49,518 nt of DNA from Paludibacter sp. (GCA_028692715.1 JAQUWU010000037.1:1-49518), one strand, 5' to 3'. Counted from the first letter of the stretch, positions 35,742-46,922 are shown. The notes: generated by a model from the letters alone, not told the origin. A program made the numbers and translations.

Positions 35742-36815
35742 TTATTGTGGCTTATTGTGTGGCTCTACTCGTGCCAAGCCAATAAAAACAGCTGTAAGCA
35801 TTGTAAAAATATACGCCTGTATATAAGCAACCAATAACTCTACAAATGCAATAAAAACACTGAAAATAACTGAAACTACAGTCATACTTGTATTCATTGC
35901 CGGACCCATACTTACTGTAACAAAAACCAAACACGTTAGACCTAGACCGATAGAGTGACCCGCCAACATATTCGCAAATAAACGAATCATCAATGCAAAT
36001 GCTTTTGAAAAAATACCGACTAATTCGATAACAGGCATTAATGGCACTGGAGCTTTCAGCCATAGCGGAACATCAGGCCATAAAATTTCTTTCCAATACT
36101 CTTTTGATCCTCCAATGTTTACAATTAAAAGTGTAATCGTAGCCAAAACAAATGTTATTGCAATATTACCTGTTACATTAGCTCCACCGGGGAAAATTGG
36201 GATTGTTCCCAATATATTATTTATAAAGATGAAAAAAAATAATGTGAGCAAATAGGGTGCATATTTCTTATATTTAGGACCAACACAAGGCTTTATTACA
36301 TCGTCATTTATGTTCATTACAAACATTTCCATAAATCCGACAAACCCTTTTTTCGACTCGTAAACTCCTTTTTTATACGAATTTGCAACACTCATTATTA
36401 TAATTACAAGAAGTATGCTGCTTATAATTAGTGATAAAGCCACTTTCGTTAATGACAGATCAAGCGGTCGAATTTCTTCACCGGTACTGCTAATTTCTAC
36501 GATTTTACCTTTGTATTTTCCTTCTTTTGCAATTGAAAGTCCTTCGTAATTTGCTGTCTGACGAAATGCAGATGAAAGAAAAATATGCCAGCCACTTGAA
36601 CTGTGTACAATTATTGGCAGCGGTATTGAAATCTCATTTTCTCCAATAGCAGTAATATGCCATTCATATGCATCGGAAATATGTTCAAGAATAAACTCCC
36701 TAACATCCAATTTATCGTGTTTGTCTTTTGTGGTTGATGTTTCAGAAGCAGAAACCGCAAATGTTGACAGTACGAAGAATATTATGAAATATGTTATTTT
36801 TTGATAAAAATTCAT
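35742..36815 (-). CDS. atpB: ATP synthase Fo subunit a with extended N-terminus
   Basis: Stator channel subunit (357 residues, against 271 in E. coli). A cleavable-looking signal peptide (FIIFFVLSTFAVSA) is followed by a hydrophilic extracytoplasmic region to about residue 120. The usual membrane core follows. Essential Arg278 lies in MIRLFANMLAGH, and the last helices (FVELLVAYIQAYIFTML) are typical. It starts directly after the upstream membrane protein gene, whose stop adjoins it. Confidence 0.96.
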   Translation of the reverse strand: MNFYQKITYFIIFFVLSTFAVSASETSTTKDKHDKLDVREFILEHISDAYEWHITAIGENEISIPLPIIVHSSSGWHIFLSSAFRQTANYEGLSIAKEGKYKGKIVEISSTGEEIRPLDLSLTKVALSLIISSILLVIIIMSVANSYKKGVYESKKGFVGFMEMFVMNINDDVIKPCVGPKYKKYAPYLLTLFFFIFINNILGTIPIFPGGANVTGNIAITFVLATITLLIVNIGGSKEYWKEILWPDVPLWLKAPVPLMPVIELVGIFSKAFALMIRLFANMLAGHSIGLGLTCLVFVTVSMGPAMNTSMTVVSVIFSVFIAFVELLVAYIQAYIFTMLTAVFIGLARVEPHNKPQ

Positions 36816-37214
36816 TTAAAAATTCTTTTTTAATTCTTTTTCTGTACGATAGAAAAAGTAAGTTTCCATAGCAAGATATATAAAATAAAACATTGCAAAA
36901 GTCAACGCAAATTCTCTGAAATGATTTTCCCCATTTATTAGATAATAAATGCCCAATAGTGTAAAACTCAGTAAAAATTTAACGAGTCTCAGCAACATAA
37001 ACATATTTACCGGTTTGCGTGGATTTTTATTGTTTGTTTTACTCAATATGCTGATATTTATCAAGCCAAAAAAGAAAAAGAAAACAGGAATGACCGGATA
37101 CCAATCAAAATAAAAATCAGGGAAATATCTATCTATCACAAACCATCCCAACAAGCTGCTAAATAACAATACAGCAGCCAATAATAGATCTAAATTTTTT
37201 TTTAATTTTTTCAT
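36816..37214 (-). CDS. Four-helix membrane protein in the atp operon (AtpI-like position)
   Basis: A 132-residue hydrophobic protein between atpC and atpB. Start taken at ATG 37214 (MKKLKKNLDLLLAAVLLFSS); an ATG at 37250 would overlap atpC by 26 nt. Four likely helices: LLLAAVLLFSSLLGWFVI, PVIPVFFFFFGLINISIL, LLRLVKFLLSFTLLGIYYLI and ALTFAMFYFIYLAMETYFFY. It ends in KKNF and its stop abuts atpB. The place resembles that of atpI/atpQ/R accessory genes, but the sequence is not clearly homologous. It may help c-ring or Fo assembly (inference). Confidence 0.6.
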   Translation of the reverse strand: MKKLKKNLDLLLAAVLLFSSLLGWFVIDRYFPDFYFDWYPVIPVFFFFFGLINISILSKTNNKNPRKPVNMFMLLRLVKFLLSFTLLGIYYLINGENHFREFALTFAMFYFIYLAMETYFFYRTEKELKKNF

Positions 37215-37224
37215 AAAAAAATCA

Positions 37225-37461
37225 CTAAGATTCAAGACAAACTGAAACAATATTTTTGTTTACTTCCATAAATCCCCCCTGAATTTCAAGTTCATTAATT
37301 ACCCCTTCTGAAATATATTTCATTTTCCCCAAAGTCAAAATAGAAATAAGGGGTGCATGATTTTCCCACAAAGTAAACATTCCGGAACTACCGGGTAAAG
37401 TTATAGAGCTAACTTCGCCGGAAAAATATATTTGATTCGGAGTGATTATTTCGAGTTTCAT
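37225..37461 (-). CDS. atpC: ATP synthase F1 subunit epsilon, short form
   Basis: A 78-residue epsilon with only the N-terminal beta-sandwich (LEIITPNQIYFSGEVSSITL and LPGSSGMFTLWENHAPLIS). The C-terminal helical hairpin that inhibits ATP hydrolysis in E. coli (138 aa) is missing. This is usual in Bacteroidetes and implies another way of limiting hydrolysis. It lies between atpD and the small membrane gene. Confidence 0.93.
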   Translation of the reverse strand: MKLEIITPNQIYFSGEVSSITLPGSSGMFTLWENHAPLISILTLGKMKYISEGVINELEIQGGFMEVNKNIVSVCLES

Positions 37462-37493
37462 TGTTTTGCTATTTTGAAGAAATATAAAAAGGA

Positions 37494-39023
<1,530 letters not shown>

Positions 39024-39104
39024 TTATTTAGTTTAATGACTACGCAATTTGTTTCCTCAGTGAAATGATAGCAATCACTCCGAAAGATTTTTTTTATTAG
39101 CATG

Positions 39105-39112
39105 CAAAAGTA
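39105..39112 (-). promoter_or_regulatory. Candidate -7 element of the atp operon promoter
   Basis: Minus-strand TACTTTTG, a full match to TAnnTTTG, 85 bp before the atpD start. No -33 TTG at 17-23 bp. The rest of the 586-bp gap 39021-39606 is AT-rich with only the doubtful small frame at 39360-39584. Confidence 0.45.
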
Positions 39113-39359
39113 GATGTCTATGCAACTAATTATACTTTTATGGTTGATGTTTTATGTATTTACAACAAAACTTAATAACTGATTAAGCTTTGTAATCAAT
39201 GTTAAATACAGAGATGGTTGTTTAATATCCTTGTTAAGTCTCATTTATTCAGATCTATAATATGCTTTGGTTGATAATCTCAGTATTTGAAATATAAAAA
39301 AATAATTTCCAAAGGATTCAGATAATTATACTGAAAGTGAATTCAATATATCGGTAGAT

Positions 39360-39584
39360 TTAAGAGCAACTACAGTCAATAATATCCCAAAAAACCAGAA
39401 CACTTGGAATGTTGATTTTATGTAATGCATTTACAAGTGTAAAATGGTGTTTTTCTTCTAATATTTTTGCGAAGACTATTGTTGTATAGCCGATAATAAA
39501 AGTTCCCGGAACCAGTTCTAATTTTATTTTAGTTATTGGTTTATAATACTTAAGGTTAACAAAATATATTTTATGATGGAACAC
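39360..39584 (-). CDS. Doubtful small hypothetical protein downstream of lepA
   Basis: A 74-codon frame starting 22 nt after the lepA stop on the same strand, with no gene on the other strand. The middle (KLELVPGTFIIGYTTIVFAK then FTLVNALHKINIPSVLVFW) could fold as beta/alpha sequence with a hydrophobic stretch, and it ends DCSCS. I recognise no family; it may be a gene remnant or chance. Confidence 0.25.
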   Translation of the reverse strand: MFHHKIYFVNLKYYKPITKIKLELVPGTFIIGYTTIVFAKILEEKHHFTLVNALHKINIPSVLVFWDIIDCSCS

Positions 39585-39606
39585 TTCTAATGCCTCTCCT
39601 GTTCAA

Positions 39607-41394
39607 CTAGTCCAGTTTTAAAACTTCCAAAAATGCCTTTTGTGGAACTTCAACGTTTCCAATCTGTTTCATCCGTTTTTTCCCTTTCTTTTGTTTTTCA
39701 AGCAATTTACGCTTTCGACTGATATCACCACCATAACATTTGGCCGTTACATCTTTGCGGACAGCTTTAATGGTTTCTCTCGAAATAATTTTTGCACCGA
39801 TAGCTGCTTGTACAGCAATGTCAAATTGTTGACGGGGAATCAGTTCTTTTAATTTTTCGCACATGCGTTTTCCAAGAGGTACAGCATTATCGACATGAAT
39901 TAGGCACGATAAGGCATCTACCGGTTCTCCATTTAGCAAAATATCCAATCGTATTAATTTAGAGGGGCGGAAACCATTCATGTGATAATCGAATGATGCA
40001 TACCCTTTTGAGATACTTTTTAATCTGTCATAAAAATCGAATACAATTTCACCAAGTGGCAAATCATAAAGTAATTCCATGCGATTTCCGGATATGTAGT
40101 TTTGTTTTACCAATTCACCACGTTTACCCAGGCAGAGGGTCATAATTTGCCCAATATAATCTGTGCGGGTAATAATCGAAGCACGAATATATGGTTCTTC
40201 AATTCGGTCGATGGCCATAATATCGGGTAAGCCCGAAGGGTTATGCACCTCAATTAATTCATTTTTTTTAGTATATACTTTATACGAAACATTTGGTACA
40301 GTGGTAATTACATTCATATCGAACTCGCGCTCGAGTCGTTCCTGAATGATTTCCATGTGTAACATGCCCAGGAATCCGCATCGGAAACCAAAACCTAATG
40401 CTACCGATGATTCGGCTTCAAATGTTAGTGAAGCATCGTTTAATTGTAATTTTTCAATAGATGAACGTAAATCTTCAAAATCCTCTGTTTCAATTGGATA
40501 AACTCCTGCAAAAACCATTGGTTTTACTTCCTGAAAACCTTCGATAGATTTTTCACATTGGCGTTTTACATGAGTGATAGTGTCACCTACTTTAACTTCT
40601 TTCGACGTTTTAATTCCTGATATAATATAGCCGACATCTCCTGCACCCAAAGTTTTTGTGGGTGACATATCAAGTTTTAATATGCCAATTTCTTCAGCAG
40701 AATATTCTTTTCCGGTATTGACAAATTTTACGAGATCACCTTTATTTATTGTACCGTTTTCAATTTTGAAATAAGCAATAATGCCGCGGAATGAATTAAA
40801 TACCGAGTCGAAAATTAGACATTGAAGCGGTGCATTTGGATCCCCTTTGGGAGCAGGAACCCTACTAACAATGGCTTCTAAAATTTCATTAACACCCATG
40901 CCGGTTTTCCCACTTGCACGTATAATCTCATCGTGTTTACAGCCAATCAATTCCACAATCTGATCTTCCACTTCTTCGGGCATAGCATTGTCCATATCCA
41001 TTTTGTTCATTACCGGGATAATTTCCAGATCATGTTCAATGGCCATGTATAAATTAGATATGGTTTGTGCCTGAATTCCCTGTGTCGCATCAACAATTAG
41101 CAAAGCGCCTTCACAAGCGGCAATGGAACGTGATACTTCGTACGAAAAGTCAACGTGTCCGGGAGTGTCAATTAAATTGAATATATAATCTTGCCCATCG
41201 AGTTTATAACTCATTTGGATGGCGTGACTTTTTATGGTAATACCACGTTCACGTTCTAAATCCATGTTGTCAAGCACTTGAGCCTGCATTTCTTTCCCCG
41301 CTACAGTATTGGTATATTCTAATAATCGGTCAGCTAAAGTGCTCTTTCCGTGGTCGATATGGGCAATGATACAAAAGTTGCGGATATTATTCAT
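39607..41394 (-). CDS. lepA: Elongation factor 4 (LepA)
   Basis: Ribosome-associated GTPase that aids translation under stress and 30S assembly. The start at ATG 41394 gives [19 protein letters not shown] (595 aa, normal length). An ATG 105 nt upstream lies in the preceding terminator region and upstream of a -7 element, and is rejected. G motifs [24 protein letters not shown] and NKMD are intact. The C-terminal domain ([20 protein letters not shown]) is diagnostic of LepA. Confidence 0.97.
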   Translation of the reverse strand: MNNIRNFCIIAHIDHGKSTLADRLLEYTNTVAGKEMQAQVLDNMDLERERGITIKSHAIQMSYKLDGQDYIFNLIDTPGHVDFSYEVSRSIAACEGALLIVDATQGIQAQTISNLYMAIEHDLEIIPVMNKMDMDNAMPEEVEDQIVELIGCKHDEIIRASGKTGMGVNEILEAIVSRVPAPKGDPNAPLQCLIFDSVFNSFRGIIAYFKIENGTINKGDLVKFVNTGKEYSAEEIGILKLDMSPTKTLGAGDVGYIISGIKTSKEVKVGDTITHVKRQCEKSIEGFQEVKPMVFAGVYPIETEDFEDLRSSIEKLQLNDASLTFEAESSVALGFGFRCGFLGMLHMEIIQERLEREFDMNVITTVPNVSYKVYTKKNELIEVHNPSGLPDIMAIDRIEEPYIRASIITRTDYIGQIMTLCLGKRGELVKQNYISGNRMELLYDLPLGEIVFDFYDRLKSISKGYASFDYHMNGFRPSKLIRLDILLNGEPVDALSCLIHVDNAVPLGKRMCEKLKELIPRQQFDIAVQAAIGAKIISRETIKAVRKDVTAKCYGGDISRKRKLLEKQKKGKKRMKQIGNVEVPQKAFLEVLKLD

Positions 41395-41423
41395 TCGTAA
41401 TCTTTTCAATTTTAAATAGTTTG

Positions 41424-41431
41424 CAAAAGTA
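41424..41431 (-). promoter_or_regulatory. Candidate -7 element of lepA
   Basis: Minus-strand TACTTTTG (TAnnTTTG), 29 bp before ATG 41394. It supports the shorter LepA start. Confidence 0.5.
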
Positions 41432-41481
41432 CGTAAAAAACATGAATTAGAAAAATCAATACTCATGCCCTGAAGCATAAA

Positions 41482-41521
41482 AAAAACAATAGCTTTCAAC
41501 TAATCGAAAGCTATTGTTTTT
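41482..41521 (-). terminator. Strong hairpin terminator after rsmD
   Basis: Perfect 16-bp stem AAAAACAATAGCTTTC (41482-41497) / GAAAGCTATTGTTTTT (41506-41521), 8-nt loop. On the minus strand it is followed by further T residues. It lies 10 nt after the rsmD stop and separates rsmD from lepA. Confidence 0.9.
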
Positions 41522-41531
41522 GTCTAATTTA

Positions 41532-42068
41532 TTATTTGTTCTCGAAAAAACTAAAGTTTACATTTCCATAATTTCTGTGGTCGGAAAAGTTAGGGTGAAG
41601 TTCAAATTTGTTTTTAGCAGAGTGCTCCAAAACAAACAGACCATCAGGTTTCAATAAGTTATGTGAAAAAATATGATTCGGAATATCTGCAATTTTGTCC
41701 AATTCGTAAGGAGGATCGGCAAAAATCATATCAAATTGTGCGTGACAACTTTTAATATATCTGAAAACATCGGTTTTGATAAGTTGAAGTGTCGATATTT
41801 TCAAGTCGGTACATACCTTTTTGATAAATGCACAGTGACGTTCGTTTTGTTCGATACTTATTACACTGCTGCAATCCCGTGACACAAATTCGAAGCTTAT
41901 GCTTCCGGTTCCGGCAAATAAATCGAGGACATCTATTCCTTCAAAATCAATTCTGTTGTTGAGAAGATTAAAAAGGCCTTCCTTGGCAAAATCAGTTGTT
42001 GGACGTGCCGTAATATTATTGGGAGCTGCTATTCTTCGCCCTTTGTATTTTCCGCTAATTATTCTCAT
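41532..42068 (-). CDS. rsmD: 16S rRNA (guanine-966 N2)-methyltransferase
   Basis: SAM-dependent methyltransferase (178 residues) acting on G966 of 16S rRNA. MRIISGKYKGRRI and ARPTTDFAKEGLFNLL are RsmD-specific. Motif I is LDLFAGTGSISFE (about 48-60) and the catalytic DPPY is at 118-121. It starts 3 nt after the DUF3822 gene, its usual partner in Bacteroidetes. Confidence 0.93.
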   Translation of the reverse strand: MRIISGKYKGRRIAAPNNITARPTTDFAKEGLFNLLNNRIDFEGIDVLDLFAGTGSISFEFVSRDCSSVISIEQNERHCAFIKKVCTDLKISTLQLIKTDVFRYIKSCHAQFDMIFADPPYELDKIADIPNHIFSHNLLKPDGLFVLEHSAKNKFELHPNFSDHRNYGNVNFSFFENK

Positions 42069-42071
42069 GGT

Positions 42072-42797
42072 TTAATCTTCTATAAAAGAAATTTCATTAA
42101 TATATTTATTTAGAAGTTCTTTTATTTCTGTTTTTTTAGCCAGCTTATACACGCAAACCTGTAGGGTTTCGGTATCAAGTGATAGTTTCTCAAAAACATT
42201 TAGTACAAAATAAGTAAAATCTTCCGGTGTATTGTATATAAAGCTATTTAATAGTTCAATCCTACCATTTTTTAAAAGTAATATATCCAGTATTTTTGCT
42301 CTGGCTAAAACATGTAATCCATCTTTTTTGTAGGTTTTTATTTCTTGAGTCAGAAAATTAAATAAATGATGTTCTATGTTTATGCCGGGATATAATTTCT
42401 CCATAGCATTGTGCAAATGTAGTGGAATAGATGAAACTAAAGTATTGTCCCATTCCTCTATCGAGCTGAATATTATTTTCTCGTTTTTTTCGCTTTCATG
42501 CTCAAAGTGTAAAAAGTCTGATGCAGTCTCAGGTGTGAATAGATCGGTTGGAATGAGTGTGTATTTTTCCGATTCACAAATCAAACGTATGTTTTTAAAT
42601 GCCAGTTGTGACTCTATCTCGCTGTTTACCAGTTGATATATTGCATTTTCGTTGGCAGAAAGAATAGAGACTAAAATGTTTTTTTTTGATAAAAGTTTAG
42701 CTGATTCGTCGTAAGCATAAAAAGAAAATCCATCCGAATAAAATCGGATGGATAAACTGTATTGATTGTTATGGATGAACTCGAATGTATTTTCCAT
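42072..42797 (-). CDS. DUF3822 family protein
   Basis: A 241-residue cytoplasmic protein with no signal peptide. FHNNQYSLSIRFYSDGFSF-type start, LHNAMEKLYPGINIEHH and the C-terminal half with LLNSFIYNTPEDFTYFVLN match the DUF3822 pattern as I know it. The fold is reminiscent of the ASKHA/actin-like pilus-assembly proteins, but function is unknown. Immediately upstream of rsmD, with which it forms a conserved pair. Confidence 0.75.
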   Translation of the reverse strand: MENTFEFIHNNQYSLSIRFYSDGFSFYAYDESAKLLSKKNILVSILSANENAIYQLVNSEIESQLAFKNIRLICESEKYTLIPTDLFTPETASDFLHFEHESEKNEKIIFSSIEEWDNTLVSSIPLHLHNAMEKLYPGINIEHHLFNFLTQEIKTYKKDGLHVLARAKILDILLLKNGRIELLNSFIYNTPEDFTYFVLNVFEKLSLDTETLQVCVYKLAKKTEIKELLNKYINEISFIED

Positions 42798-42840
42798 ATT
42801 TTTTTATGCTTTGCTTTGGTTGTAGAAACAACCGGTATGC

Positions 42841-43527
42841 TTATTCCCAGTTCCCTGCATTGTTATTGGGTTCATCAACTGAACCCACTTTAAGGCCGGG
42901 AAATTTGTCTAATTTTTCTTGTAAGTCAATAACATTCAGCATTTCCTGATGATCTAAATCAAACAGATAAGTTTTGTAATGTGCTGAAGCTTCGAATACC
43001 GGAATCAAAATCCCTGTACTGTTAATGAAATTGTTGTCTACTTTCAATTCAAATCTTTCATTGTTAGAAAAAGGTATAATTGCTATTTTGTCAATCGTTT
43101 TTTCAGTATACTCACTTGGCTCAAATATTGACAATATTAAGTTGACATACGCTGTATCACGACGGAAGTTTTGAAGTCCGTTATCTGCTATCTCTTTTGC
43201 ATTACCCTTCCGAACTATTTTTACAGCTGTTGCTTCAGTCAATCCGGCATCCAATTGAGCATCTGTCAATGTACCTTCTTTTAAAACTGTTTTCTTCTTA
43301 GCTTTTTTTAAGAATGAGATTAAAGTGTCAAAATTGTCGGTAAAATATTTGTGTTGATCTTTAAATTCTAGTTCTGCTTTACGGATATCAATCAAACGTT
43401 GGATAACTTCTTTTTCCCGTTTATCTTTAGATTCTTCAAAACGTATAGGTGTTAATACGCTCATTATACAAAAATAAACAAGTAATAAGATAGATAAAGA
43501 AAGCAAAACTTTGATAATTGTTTTCAT
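42841..43527 (-). CDS. Membrane-anchored protein of unknown function
   Basis: A 228-residue protein with one N-terminal membrane helix (IIKVLLSLSILLLVYFCIM) and a long charged helix after it (RREKEVIQRLIDIRKAELEF region), giving a lollipop shape like that of pseudopilins. The periplasmic rest has no recognised domain and ends GNWE. 43-nt gap to the DUF3822 gene suggests one transcript. No prepilin peptidase motif (G|FxxxE) is present, so a pilin role is only a shape-based idea. Confidence 0.5.
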   Translation of the reverse strand: MKTIIKVLLSLSILLLVYFCIMSVLTPIRFEESKDKREKEVIQRLIDIRKAELEFKDQHKYFTDNFDTLISFLKKAKKKTVLKEGTLTDAQLDAGLTEATAVKIVRKGNAKEIADNGLQNFRRDTAYVNLILSIFEPSEYTEKTIDKIAIIPFSNNERFELKVDNNFINSTGILIPVFEASAHYKTYLFDLDHQEMLNVIDLQEKLDKFPGLKVGSVDEPNNNAGNWE

Positions 43528-43672
43528 ACGATAATAATTGTTTTTTTTAATTGTCGCTGAAACTATCCTGTTTAGTACAGAATTTGTTTCATGCGAATAT
43601 TCTTTTTATTAAACTTTCGGTGTGAAGTGACTAAATATTAATTAGATGAAATGTAAAACATTTTTCAGTCTG

Positions 43673-43680
43673 CAAATTTA
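43673..43680 (-). promoter_or_regulatory. Candidate -7 element of the minus-strand gene cluster
   Basis: Minus-strand TAAATTTG (TAnnTTTG), about 146 bp before the start at 43527. Lies in the 401-bp divergent gap 43528-43928, which otherwise holds only AT-rich sequence. Confidence 0.35.
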
Positions 43681-43815
43681 GAAAAGAAAATCCAATACTC
43701 CACCTTTCTACTATCTTTTTTATCTCTTTTTTATTGATTTTTTTCATTTATATTTTTCTGAGTAGTTTTTTCCTTTTTTAGTGAGCATTTTTTTTACAAC
43801 TTGAACTTTGTGACG

Positions 43816-43823
43816 TATATTTG
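43816..43823 (+). promoter_or_regulatory. Candidate -7 element of the relA-like gene
   Basis: TATATTTG, a full match to TAnnTTTG, 105 bp before the start at 43929. No -33 TTG at 17-23 bp. Confidence 0.4.
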
Positions 43824-43928
43824 TGCTTTCGATATATGAGAAATTTATTTCTATTGTTTTTTTTAACTTTTATCGACAGATTTTGTAATAAGTATGTGTG
43901 GTTTTTTTATACTTAAAATATTTTAAAT

Positions 43929-46109
43929 ATGTCCGAAATATTATTTTTTCGAAATCAATACTTCAAACTTTTAAGGAAATATCCTTTATTATTTACTTAC
44001 AACGAAAGAAAGGAAGTTCGAAATATTATAACGAAATATTACGACTTTTATTCTCCGGAAACAAGAGAGCCCGGTCGATCGGTTATTGATAAAATTAAAA
44101 TTGTAGAGGTTCTTCTGGAAGAAATTGGTCTGGGAAAAGCGGCTGTTTTGAGTGTGCTGTTTTATGAGTTGGTGGAAAAAAAGCAATTGACGATAGACCA
44201 GATTGAAAAACAATTCAATACACAAGTTGCTTCTGTTCTTAATGGAATGTTACGTGTCAGGGAATTATATGCACGTAATGCATCGCTTGAAACAGAAAAT
44301 TTTAGGAAACTTTTTCTCACTTTTGCCGAAGATGTTAGGGTTATTCTGATAATAATAGCAGAACATCTTCAAATTATGCGAACTCTGGATGAATTTCCTG
44401 AAGAAAATCGACAGAATATTGCTCGTGAAGCTTCGTTTTTATATGCACCATTGGCACATCGTATGGGTTTGTATGCTATAAAAACTGAATTAGAAGATTT
44501 ATCGTTGAAACATACCAATCGTGAAATTTACAAAGAAATTGCCAAAAAGCTGAATGAAACGAAGCGTTCAAGGGATCACTACATTGCTGAGTTTATCAAC
44601 CCCCTGAAAGTGAAGCTAGAGGAACTTGGTTTTCAATTTGAAATGAAAGGCAGAACAAAGTCAATCAATTCAATTTATTCCAAAATAAAAAAGCAAAATA
44701 CTCCTTTCGAAAATATCTACGATTTATTTGCAATTCGAATTATTTTCGATGTCCCCTTCGATAAGGAAAAAGCGGCTTGCTGGCAGGCTTATTCTATCAT
44801 TGCAGATTTATATCAGCCCAATCCGAAGCGACTTCGAGATTGGCTGTCGATTCCAAAAACAAATGGATACGAGAGTCTACATACAACCGTGTTAGGTCCT
44901 GAAGGCAAATGGGTTGAAGTACAAATTCGAACGGTTCGGATGGACGAGGTGGCTGAAAAAGGATTGGCTGCTCACTGGAAATACAAAGGCATTAAGAGTG
45001 AATCGGGGATGGATGAGTGGTTGGCAAACATTCGCGAAATTCTTGAAAATCCGGAGTTGAATGCGGTTGACTTTATGGATGAATTTAAATTGAATTTGTA
45101 CGATAAAGAAGTTTTTGTATTTACCCCAAATGGGGATTTGCATAAATTACCAAAAGGTGCAACTGCTCTTGATTTTGCTTTTTCTATTCACTCAAATATC
45201 GGCTGTAAATGTGTAGGAGCAAAGGTAGGCGGGAAAAATGTGACTATTAAATACGTTTTGAATAATGGTGATCAGGTGGAAGTGTTGACTTCACCTGCTC
45301 AAAAACCCAATCAGGCATGGTTAAAGGTTGTAACAACTTCGAAAGCTAAGAATAAAATTCGTCAGGCACTGAAAGAGGTGGAATTTAAAGATGCTGAAAT
45401 GGGACGCGAAACACTTATTCGGCGTTTTAAAAACTGGAAAATCGATTTGGATGATGGTAAAATTTCAAGATTGGCCAAAAAGAAAGGATTTAAAACGGTC
45501 AGTGATTTTTATCAGGAAATAGCCCACGAAAAACTGGACATGCATGTAGTTCGTGATGGTTATCTCGATTTGGATAAACCTACTTTTACAGATCAATCTG
45601 AAATACGAAGTGCAGAGACTTTCTCGAAAGAGCCTGGACAACTTGAATCTACGAGTAAAGAGGATGTGTTGGTGATTGGTGAAGATTTAAAAGGAGTTGA
45701 TTTTCGACTGGCAAAATGTTGTAATCCAATTTATGGAGATGATGTGTTTGGTTTTGTGGCGGTGGCCGGTGGAATTAAAATTCATCGAACCGATTGTCCA
45801 AATGCTCCGCAAATGATAGCACGTTTTGGTTATCGTATTGTGAAAGCTCGCTGGTCGGGAAAATCTGTCGGATCGCAATATCCCATCACTTTAAGAATTG
45901 TAGGCCATGATGATATTGGAATTGTTACGAATATCACGTCGCTTATTTCAAAAGAAAAAAACATAACGTTACGTTCAATATCCGTCGATTCAAATGCAGG
46001 ACTTTTTCAGGGGAATCTCACAATTATGGTGACCGACACTAAGGAATTAGATGGAATTGTAAAAAAGATACAGCTTATTAAAGGTGTGAAAAGCGTGTCC
46101 AGATCATAA
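43929..46109 (+). CDS. RelA-type (p)ppGpp synthetase, hydrolase half degenerate
   Basis: Long RelA/SpoT protein (726 residues). The N-terminal hydrolase region has lost its signature: the HDxxED motif is replaced by SVLFYELVEK (75-84). The synthetase domain is intact: GRTKSINSIYSKIKK (241-255), Asp265 in YDLFAIRIIF, NGYESLHTTVLG and Glu330 in VEVQIRT. The RLRD motif (301-304) is nearer the RxKD than the ExDD type. Then come TGS (about 393-455, KEVFVFTPNGDLHKLPKG), the conserved AKCCNPIYGDD and a C-terminal ACT domain. It should make, but not destroy, alarmone. A second, hydrolase-competent SpoT should exist elsewhere in the genome. Confidence 0.93.
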   Translation: MSEILFFRNQYFKLLRKYPLLFTYNERKEVRNIITKYYDFYSPETREPGRSVIDKIKIVEVLLEEIGLGKAAVLSVLFYELVEKKQLTIDQIEKQFNTQVASVLNGMLRVRELYARNASLETENFRKLFLTFAEDVRVILIIIAEHLQIMRTLDEFPEENRQNIAREASFLYAPLAHRMGLYAIKTELEDLSLKHTNREIYKEIAKKLNETKRSRDHYIAEFINPLKVKLEELGFQFEMKGRTKSINSIYSKIKKQNTPFENIYDLFAIRIIFDVPFDKEKAACWQAYSIIADLYQPNPKRLRDWLSIPKTNGYESLHTTVLGPEGKWVEVQIRTVRMDEVAEKGLAAHWKYKGIKSESGMDEWLANIREILENPELNAVDFMDEFKLNLYDKEVFVFTPNGDLHKLPKGATALDFAFSIHSNIGCKCVGAKVGGKNVTIKYVLNNGDQVEVLTSPAQKPNQAWLKVVTTSKAKNKIRQALKEVEFKDAEMGRETLIRRFKNWKIDLDDGKISRLAKKKGFKTVSDFYQEIAHEKLDMHVVRDGYLDLDKPTFTDQSEIRSAETFSKEPGQLESTSKEDVLVIGEDLKGVDFRLAKCCNPIYGDDVFGFVAVAGGIKIHRTDCPNAPQMIARFGYRIVKARWSGKSVGSQYPITLRIVGHDDIGIVTNITSLISKEKNITLRSISVDSNAGLFQGNLTIMVTDTKELDGIVKKIQLIKGVKSVSRS

Positions 46110-46259
46110 CTGAAGCAATATCGAAAATCAATAGAAAAATACCCGATATGAATAATGACTTTCAAGTTGGCTGTTTTTTTGGATTGTTATGGAAACAAAT
46201 TTTATGAAGTTAACCTCATTTATAAAATGTATAAACTTTATAAATCATTCATTGATTTA

Positions 46260-46289
46260 TTGTTTTCCGCTTCAGTTGTATTATTTTTG
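46260..46289 (+). promoter_or_regulatory. Bacteroidetes-type promoter of riboflavin synthase
   Basis: TTG at 46260-46262 and TATTTTTG at 46282-46289 with 19-bp spacing: the best full match to TTG-N17-23-TAnnTTTG in this window. Start codon 33 bp downstream. No FMN riboswitch was recognised in the short leader. Confidence 0.6.
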
Positions 46290-46322
46290 TATTTCCCAAA
46301 TTGATAATAAAAAAAACAAATT

Positions 46323-46922
46323 ATGTTTTCAGGAATAATAGAAGAAGCGGCTAAGGTAGTAGAATTAGTAAAGGAAAAAGAAAATCTCCATATTACTATG
46401 ACTTGTTCCTTTACAGATGAATTAAAAATAGACCAGAGTGTTGCTCATAACGGTGTTTGTTTAACAGTAGTTTCCAAAACAAAGGACACCTATACTGTTA
46501 CTGCTATAAGCGAAACATTGCAACGAACGAATTTAGGTCAGCTAGTCCCGGGGAGTAAAGTAAACCTTGAACGAAGCATGTTAATGAATGGCCGATTGGA
46601 TGGACATATTGTGCAAGGCCATGTAGATCAAACAGCTGTTTGTACTGAAGTAAAGGAAGCCGATGGAAGTTGGTATTTTAGTTTTGAGTATCCATTTAAT
46701 GCTGAAATGGCAAAGCGTGGATATCTGACTGTTGACAAAGGATCTGTTACCGTAAACGGTGTTAGCCTCACCGTTTGTAATCCTACAAATAATAGTTTTC
46801 AGGTGGCAATTATTCCTTACACTTACGAATTCACTAATTTTCATCAGATAAAAGCCGGCACAGTTGTAAACCTGGAATTTGATATTATTGGCAAATATGT
46901 AAGCCGAATGATGTCTTTTTAA
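46323..46922 (+). CDS. ribE: Riboflavin synthase, alpha subunit
   Basis: Converts two 6,7-dimethyl-8-ribityllumazine molecules into riboflavin. The two lumazine-binding barrels are visible. MFSGIIEE begins the first, which holds VAHNGVCLTVVSK. The second holds GHIVQGHVDQTA and SVTVNGVSLTV. Length (199) is normal. No other riboflavin genes are adjacent. Confidence 0.95.
   Translation: MFSGIIEEAAKVVELVKEKENLHITMTCSFTDELKIDQSVAHNGVCLTVVSKTKDTYTVTAISETLQRTNLGQLVPGSKVNLERSMLMNGRLDGHIVQGHVDQTAVCTEVKEADGSWYFSFEYPFNAEMAKRGYLTVDKGSVTVNGVSLTVCNPTNNSFQVAIIPYTYEFTNFHQIKAGTVVNLEFDIIGKYVSRMMSF

Noticed and set aside
41395-41499. 35-residue N-terminal extension of LepA
   Set aside because: It would begin inside the rsmD terminator and upstream of the lepA -7 element. 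LepA proteins start at the [19 protein letters not shown] position.
43898-44089. Small plus-strand frame before and overlapping the relA-like gene
   Set aside because: It is almost wholly inside relA in another phase, with low-complexity composition.
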